Assembly (NCBI GenBank): GCA_964388155.1
Contig: CAYLYH010000024.1
Coordinates: 1 to 37,365, forward strand
Source: JACNKV01 sp964388155
Lineage (GTDB): Bacteria; Fidelibacterota; Marinisomatia; Marinisomatales; JACNKV01
Length of the DNA: 37,365 nucleotides
Direction: 5' to 3'
The notes below the pieces were generated by a model. It was not told the origin of the DNA. It searched no databases and saw only the letters and a list, made by a program, of their open reading frames with translations. This document shows, piece after piece, positions 33,136-37,365 of this stretch. Position 1 is the first letter of the stretch. Each line of letters opens with the position of its first letter. The position numbers and the translations under genes were made by a program.

Positions 33136-35084
33136 TCGATAAGCGTAAGCGTTTCATTTCTATTCACTTTCCCTGATTCTGTCTCAACAAATTCAGGTAA
33201 GAAATAAATACCTTTCGGTTTTTCAAATTTATCCAACACATCTAAAGAAATATTAATCTCATCCCCTTCTACCACCAAAACCACTTTCTCCCCCAAAGAT
33301 TCATCTGGTAGCCCTGCAATAAAAAATCGACGATCTGAAAAAGTTTGAACCAACTTTGCTTCCACTACTTCCGGGATAATCTTGACCCCACCTGAATTAA
33401 TTACATTATCATATCGACCCAACCAGCGGAAGGATTTTTCACTAATCAAATCAACCAAATCATTTGTCACTATCGAATTTGGGTTCAGCATGGGCGCATG
33501 AATGACCAAGCAATTTCTATCATCCATTTCAAAATGAACCCCATCCAATGCTTGGAAAGCATCTGATTTATCCGGTCCATTTAAAGGTCTGATGGCTACG
33601 TGGGTCAGAGTCTCCGTCATGCCGTATGTCTCATAAACTTGAGTTGAAACAGGTTGCACTTGATCCACCAATTGTCGACTCACCTGTCCGCCACCGACAA
33701 TCAATGTTTTTACTTTATCCAATTGATCGATTGATTTCTTTAACTGCAATGGAACCATGGCCGTGAAGTCAATTTGTGCATCTATCCTATCCAATGGATT
33801 CGATGATGGCTTTACCACTTTTAAATCCAACCCTAATTCTAAAGATCGGACAACCATCATTTTTCCGGCAATAAATTTAATAGGCATACAGAGAAGTGCT
33901 GTATCGTCTTCGTTTAAACCAAATGTATTTCCTGTGAGTCGCGCTGAATTTTTCATCCATTCTTTCTTCACTGAAATGGATTTTGGTTTGCCCGAAGACC
34001 CAGACGTTTGGAGCATCATTTCATCGTTGGGTGAATACCATTCTGAAATAAATTGATTCACCTCTTCCCAAATTGGAGTTTTGTCGATGGCTAATTTCCC
34101 GGATTTTACTTTTAATGGTGATGGAATATTATTGGTAAATAATTGCCCTGTTCCCAAACCTTGAAATCCGTTGGGCTCCATTTTCGCTGTCCATTGAGCA
34201 ATGGCATTTAAACCTATATTGGATTCTAAAGCTGAGGTAATCCACCAACCGATATTTCTAGATTTTGCTAATTTTATCCATTTCTCCGATTCTGTAAATC
34301 CACCCAACATACTTGGCTTCGGCACGATATATTGGGGCTTTACTTTGTCCAACATTTCAATTCTGCCTTTAGCTTCTACCAAAGGAATCAATTCTTCATC
34401 TAAAGCAATGGGAATCAGTGACATTTTACAAAGTTCAGACATTAAATTCCATTGCCCCGGCTGGATGGGTTGTTCAATGGAATGAAGACCGAATTGAGCT
34501 AATTGTTCTAATTTTTCTTTCACATCATTTTCATTAAAAGCACCATTGGCATCCACGCGAAGTTCCAAGTCATTGACACCGAATCGGTTTCGTATGGATT
34601 TTAGTATTTCCAATTCTTTTTCAAAATCCAACGCACCAATTTTTAGTTTGATGCACTTCCACCCTTCTGCCAATTTTTGTTCCACTTGTTTCATCATTGA
34701 TTCCAAATCGCCCATCCAGATTAAACCATTTATTGAGATTGGTGATTGGCGAGTAGTGAATAGTGATTGGAAATAGATTTGACCCCCACCATTTTTCAAG
34801 TCCAAAAGTGAAATTTCTAATCCAAAACGGATAGATGGGAATTTTTTTAATTTAGTTAAACTGTATAAAAACAATTCTGGGTTTTCGCACACTTCATCCA
34901 GTTTGTTCTCTATTTGGGTGATATTATCCAAGCTTAAACCGGGTAATGGGGCACATTCGCCGATCCCAGTTATTCCATCTTGTGATAAAGTAATAACCCA
35001 GACATCTCTATATTTCATCACACCTCGGGAAGTCCCGGCAGGTTGCTTAAAATTCAGCGTTCGTTTTGTCCAAAAAGCTTTCAT
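33132..35084 (-). CDS. menC-menE: o-Succinylbenzoate synthase / O-succinylbenzoate-CoA ligase fusion
   Basis: 650 residues from the ATG at 35084, which matches the usual MenC start; another ATG at 35114 adds 10 residues. Numbering here is from 35114. MenC (about 11-335): catalytic K156 and K158 (KLK), metal ligands D188, E214 and D239, second base K266. MenE (about 350-660): P-loop TSGSSGKPK (370-378), YGMTET (497-502), GRYDNVINSGGVKI (566-579) and catalytic K649. The MenE half is short and lacks most of the N-terminal region of longer acyl-CoA ligases. The fused enzyme makes succinylbenzoate then activates it for MenB. It is the last gene of the men cluster. Confidence 0.93.
   Translation of the reverse strand: MKAFWTKRTLNFKQPAGTSRGVMKYRDVWVITLSQDGITGIGECAPLPGLSLDNITQIENKLDEVCENPELFLYSLTKLKKFPSIRFGLEISLLDLKNGGGQIYFQSLFTTRQSPISINGLIWMGDLESMMKQVEQKLAEGWKCIKLKIGALDFEKELEILKSIRNRFGVNDLELRVDANGAFNENDVKEKLEQLAQFGLHSIEQPIQPGQWNLMSELCKMSLIPIALDEELIPLVEAKGRIEMLDKVKPQYIVPKPSMLGGFTESEKWIKLAKSRNIGWWITSALESNIGLNAIAQWTAKMEPNGFQGLGTGQLFTNNIPSPLKVKSGKLAIDKTPIWEEVNQFISEWYSPNDEMMLQTSGSSGKPKSISVKKEWMKNSARLTGNTFGLNEDDTALLCMPIKFIAGKMMVVRSLELGLDLKVVKPSSNPLDRIDAQIDFTAMVPLQLKKSIDQLDKVKTLIVGGGQVSRQLVDQVQPVSTQVYETYGMTETLTHVAIRPLNGPDKSDAFQALDGVHFEMDDRNCLVIHAPMLNPNSIVTNDLVDLISEKSFRWLGRYDNVINSGGVKIIPEVVEAKLVQTFSDRRFFIAGLPDESLGEKVVLVVEGDEINISLDVLDKFEKPKGIYFLPEFVETESGKVNRNETLTLID
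34734..34775. repeat. Heptad repeat inside menC coding sequence
   Basis: TGAGATT, GGTGATT, GGCGAGT, AGTGAAT, AGTGATT, GGAAATA follow in 7-nt register, the same family as the intergenic array at 13929. On the minus strand it codes for MenC residues near 114-127 (YFQSLFTTRQSPIS). Confidence 0.55.
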
Positions 35085-35147
35085 TTTATTGTCTTGAAAA
35101 TGCACAAATGACATAAAAATATATTTTTCTTATCCATTTTGTTTTTC

Positions 35148-35222
35148 ATCTTGTGATTTCTGCACCTTTTGTGGCTATCTCCTTTAATCTTATCTTGTGA
35201 TTTCTGTGCCTTCTGTGGTTAT
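35148..35222. repeat. Two 31-bp imperfect direct repeats next to menA
   Basis: Segments at 35148-35178 and 35192-35222 both begin ATCTTGTGATTTCTG and end TGTGG(C/T)TAT, with about four differences. They occupy most of the gap between menA and menC-menE; the second copy reaches the menA stop codon. Confidence 0.75.
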
Positions 35223-36124
35223 TAAACATTCATTCCAATTACGAACAAAACGGTAAACAGAAACGTCGCAATGGCTTGTTTTTTCAGATAAGGATCAAAC
35301 GACTCAAAATCATAACTCCTTAGAATTTTACGAGCCGGTTTAATAAACAGGACAAATCCAAATAAGAAAAACCAAACAGCTTTTATATTCGGGATTGTAT
35401 ATAAAACGACAAAAAGTATTCCCAAAATATTCAGCATAAAATGATAACGTTTCGCCCAAGTAATACCGATTTGTACCACCAATGTGTTTTTCCCGGACTT
35501 TGCATCCACTTCATGATCCCGCATATTATTAATATTGAGTACGGCTGTTGTGAACAAACCAATAGCTGACGCCGGTAAAAGCAAATCCCAGCGAAGAGTA
35601 TGGACATGAAGAAAGTAAGATCCCAACACGCCAAGCCATCCGAAGAAAAGAAATACAAATACATCTCCAAGACCTGCATATCCATAGGGGTTTTTTCCCA
35701 TCGTATATTTCATTGCTGCACCCATAGCGGTAAGTCCAAGAATGGCAAATAATGCTGCTTTCTTTAGACTCAAACCCAATGTGCCTTCATAAATGAGCCA
35801 TACTCCAAACACTGAACAAAGTAAAGCAATCACCCACATGATTCTTATCATTTCAGGTTTGGAAATAAGCCCCGTTTGCATGGTTCTATCCGGGCCGACT
35901 CTTTCTTCATTGTCTGTTCCCTTTACAAAATCACCATAATCATTGGCAAGGTTCGATAATATTTGCAGGAATAATGTGGTTACCAATGCTAAGATAAAAA
36001 TCATTAAGTTGAATTGTCCGTCTGCGTACGCCAACCCGCTTCCCATGATAATACAAGAAAAGGCTAACGGTAAAGTTCTTAATCTAAAAGCGTTAATCCA
36101 GTTTCTTATAGCCACAGAGATCAC
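35222..36124 (-). CDS. menA: 1,4-Dihydroxy-2-naphthoate polyprenyltransferase
   Basis: 300 residues, UbiA-superfamily, about eight or nine membrane helices. The first aspartate-rich region is NLANDYGDFVKGTDNEE (about 61-77), then VGPDRTMQTG, and the second is NINNMRDHEVDAKSG (about 198-212). FRLRTLPLAF near residue 13 is the typical MenA start. It attaches the prenyl chain to DHNA, the step before MenG/UbiE methylation. The only plausible starts are GTG codons at 36124 or 36115, and both lie within a TCTGTGG-type intergenic repeat (36109-36128). The gene lies between menB and menC-menE. Confidence 0.94.
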   Translation of the reverse strand: MISVAIRNWINAFRLRTLPLAFSCIIMGSGLAYADGQFNLMIFILALVTTLFLQILSNLANDYGDFVKGTDNEERVGPDRTMQTGLISKPEMIRIMWVIALLCSVFGVWLIYEGTLGLSLKKAALFAILGLTAMGAAMKYTMGKNPYGYAGLGDVFVFLFFGWLGVLGSYFLHVHTLRWDLLLPASAIGLFTTAVLNINNMRDHEVDAKSGKNTLVVQIGITWAKRYHFMLNILGILFVVLYTIPNIKAVWFFLFGFVLFIKPARKILRSYDFESFDPYLKKQAIATFLFTVLFVIGMNV

Positions 36125-36128
36125 AGAG
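36109..36128. repeat. CTCTGTGG repeat supplying the menA start
   Basis: On the minus strand this reads CTCTGTGATCTCTGTGGCTA. It resembles the repeats at 35148-35222 and 36213-36232, and contains both candidate GTG start codons of menA. Confidence 0.55.
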
Positions 36129-36212
36129 TCTTTTTAATTGCTTCGGTAAGAATTATAAACATTGTCTCTGTTTGAGTTCATCGGAATTAAAATTTTATCC
36201 ATACTCATTTTT

Positions 36213-36232
36213 TCTCTGTGTGCTCTGTGGTT
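36213..36232. repeat. CTCTGTGG repeat upstream of menA
   Basis: Two CTCTGTG words lie in a 20-bp stretch just after the menB stop, in the same style as the copy at 36109-36128. Confidence 0.5.
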
Positions 36233-36242
36233 CCGCAGTAAC

Positions 36243-37067
36243 CTAAGGAAACTTGGGATACTTCGAAAAGTCCGGTTTACGTTTTTCCACGAAGGCATCC
36301 CTTCCTTCTTTCGCTTCATCAGATAAATAATAAAGCAGTGTGGAATTCCCCGCCAATTCCTGAATACCGGCTTGTCCATCCAATTCCGCATTAAAGGATG
36401 ATTTTAACATTCGGATGGCCAGCGGCGATTTCTCTTGAATCTTTTTTGCCCATTCAATGAATGTATCTTCCAATTCATCTAAAGGAACAACCGTATTTAC
36501 CAATCCCATATCCAAAGCCTGCTCTGCATTATATTGATCACAGAGAAACCAAATCTCCCGCGCTTTTTTCTGCCCCACACTTCTCGCCAAATAGGATGCG
36601 CCAAAACCGCCATCAAAGGACCCCACTTTGGGACCGGTTTGTCCGAACATGGCGTTTTCCGCTGCGATGGTTAAATCACATACCACATGAAGCACATGGC
36701 CACCGCCGATGGACCATCCCGCAACAGCCGCAATCACAACTTTTGGAATGGAACGGATTTGCTTTTGTAAGTCCAATACGTTTAGTCTGGGAACATCATC
36801 TGTCCCCACATAGCCACCATGTCCCCGCACACCTTGGTCACCACCGCTGCAAAATGCTTTCCCGCCTTCACCGGAAAAAATGATTACATCAATATTTTCA
36901 TCATCGCGACAAATATTCATAGCATCAATCATTTCTTTCACAGTCCTTGGTGTGAAGGCATTGTGTTTTTCGGGCCGATTGATACTTATTTTTGCAATTC
37001 CCTCAAAGAAATCAAATTTGATTTCGTCGTATTCTCTGATGGTTTCCCAGTTTTGTTTCCATTTCAT
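36243..37067 (-). CDS. menB: 1,4-Dihydroxy-2-naphthoyl-CoA synthase
   Basis: 274 residues, crotonase family, standard MenB length. FCSGGDQGVRGHGGYVG (about 72-88) and AVAGWSIGGGHVLHVVCDL (114-132) form the oxyanion hole and active-site loops. The MenB-typical FGQTGPKVGSFDGGFGA follows (about 141-157), including the conserved aspartate of SFDGG. It closes the second ring of the naphthoquinone from succinylbenzoyl-CoA. It begins 37 nt after menD. Confidence 0.97.
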   Translation of the reverse strand: MKWKQNWETIREYDEIKFDFFEGIAKISINRPEKHNAFTPRTVKEMIDAMNICRDDENIDVIIFSGEGGKAFCSGGDQGVRGHGGYVGTDDVPRLNVLDLQKQIRSIPKVVIAAVAGWSIGGGHVLHVVCDLTIAAENAMFGQTGPKVGSFDGGFGASYLARSVGQKKAREIWFLCDQYNAEQALDMGLVNTVVPLDELEDTFIEWAKKIQEKSPLAIRMLKSSFNAELDGQAGIQELAGNSTLLYYLSDEAKEGRDAFVEKRKPDFSKYPKFP

Positions 37068-37086
37068 AGTTTACTCCTGTTAAAAG

Positions 37087-37128
37087 TGTTAAAGTGTTTA
37101 CGTGTTATGGTGTTCGTGGTCGTGAAAA
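37087..37128. repeat. GTGTTAA-type repeat, copy 2, at the menD 3' end
   Basis: GTGTTAAAGTGTTTACGTG (37087-37105) continues as GTT, ATGGTGT, TCGTGGT, CGTGAAA in 7-nt steps. It matches 4381-4399 and runs over the menD stop codon, so it codes for the last MenD residues. Confidence 0.6.
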
Positions 37129-37365
37129 CTCGAACACTAATAATTTTTTAAATATTTCTGTATTTATTTTCATTTCTGTAAATATTTCCAAGATGCTGGA
37201 AAACCATCCGTCAATTTCGTCCAATGATTCTGCCGATTGATAATTTAACCCAAATTCTTTTGCTGTGAGTTCTGCTGTTCGTTTGTGCGGTGTAGTAAAA
37301 AGATTCGTAAGTCCAACTTGATTTGAAGGGCCCGGAATCATGTTAAAAATCCCGCCGCCCCAATC
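37105..37365 (-). CDS. menD: MenD C-terminal fragment, cut by the window edge
   Basis: 86 residues visible, open to the window end. It begins DWGGGIFN, then MIPGPSNQ and FTTPHK, which match the thiamine-diphosphate-binding and C-terminal region of MenD (2-succinyl-5-enolpyruvyl-6-hydroxy-3-cyclohexene-1-carboxylate synthase). The N-terminal part lies outside. It is the first committed step after isochorismate. The final residues (FSRPRTP) are encoded by a GTG-type repeat. menB, menA and menC-menE follow. Confidence 0.85.
   Translation of the reverse strand, partial: DWGGGIFNMIPGPSNQVGLTNLFTTPHKRTAELTAKEFGLNYQSAESLDEIDGWFSSILEIFTEMKINTEIFKKLLVFEFSRPRTP

Noticed and set aside
36134..36208. 24-residue frame (MSMDKILIPMN...) between menB and menA
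   Set aside because: The frame has no convincing ribosome site, and part of the gap is repeat DNA.
1..37365. CRISPR array, tRNA, rRNA or complete insertion sequence
   Set aside because: The only regular repeats are 7-bp units without spacers. No cloverleaf, rRNA segment or transposase gene was recognised.

Overview
The window reads as chromosome of a free-living, diderm, menaquinone-using bacterium of the FCB (Fibrobacteres-Chlorobi-Bacteroidetes) superphylum. I would guess a Marinimicrobia-like lineage, but this is inference. The support is a mix of outer-membrane genes (TamA/TamB, LolCDE-type exporter, lipoproteins, GmhA), a Bacteroidetes-style MoxR/DUF58/BatD block, a Bacteroidetes-like MenC fused to a short MenE, and a bacterial geranylgeranylglyceryl-phosphate synthase homologue. 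Almost every gene lies on the minus strand in short operons. The plus-strand exceptions are a small RRM protein, an orphan membrane protein, a lipoprotein and a toxin-antitoxin pair.

Layout, left to right. 159-479: RRM protein with a strong terminator. 740-5253 (minus): site-2 protease, a 42-residue membrane peptide overlapping it by GTGA, a bifunctional FtcD with an unexpected C2H2 zinc-finger insert, and mutL. 5336-5910: HicAB toxin-antitoxin. 6111-11174 (minus): efp, accB, accC, gcvH, GGGPS, gmhA, xerD, closely packed. 11405-11953 (plus): unrecognised membrane protein. 12061-15827 (minus): TPR lipoprotein, MoxR, DUF58, BatD-like protein. 16111-24031 (minus): dnaK, then tamB and tamA. 24359-30190 (minus): prfB with its programmed +1 frameshift, lysS, two LolC/E-type permeases, LolD. 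30271-31348 (minus): thioredoxin-like protein and a ZIP metal transporter. 31472-32505 (plus): promoter, elaborate leader, PKD-like lipoprotein, terminator. 32613-33135 (plus): Phd/YefM-RelE toxin-antitoxin. 33132-37365 (minus): menaquinone cluster menD (partial), menB, menA, menC-menE fusion.

Three things stand out. First, the leader of the lipoprotein gene at 31739 contains four long inverted repeats that form two mutually exclusive nested folds, and a good promoter starts the transcript right at the first arm. Second, FtcD carries a C2H2 zinc finger between the two halves of its formiminotransferase domain. Third, the intergenic DNA is filled with 7-bp-periodic repeats of several word families. 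In the men cluster these repeats run into genes: they supply the likely start codon of menA, the last residues of MenD, and a stretch inside MenC. All functional calls come from reading motifs and gene order; no database search was possible.
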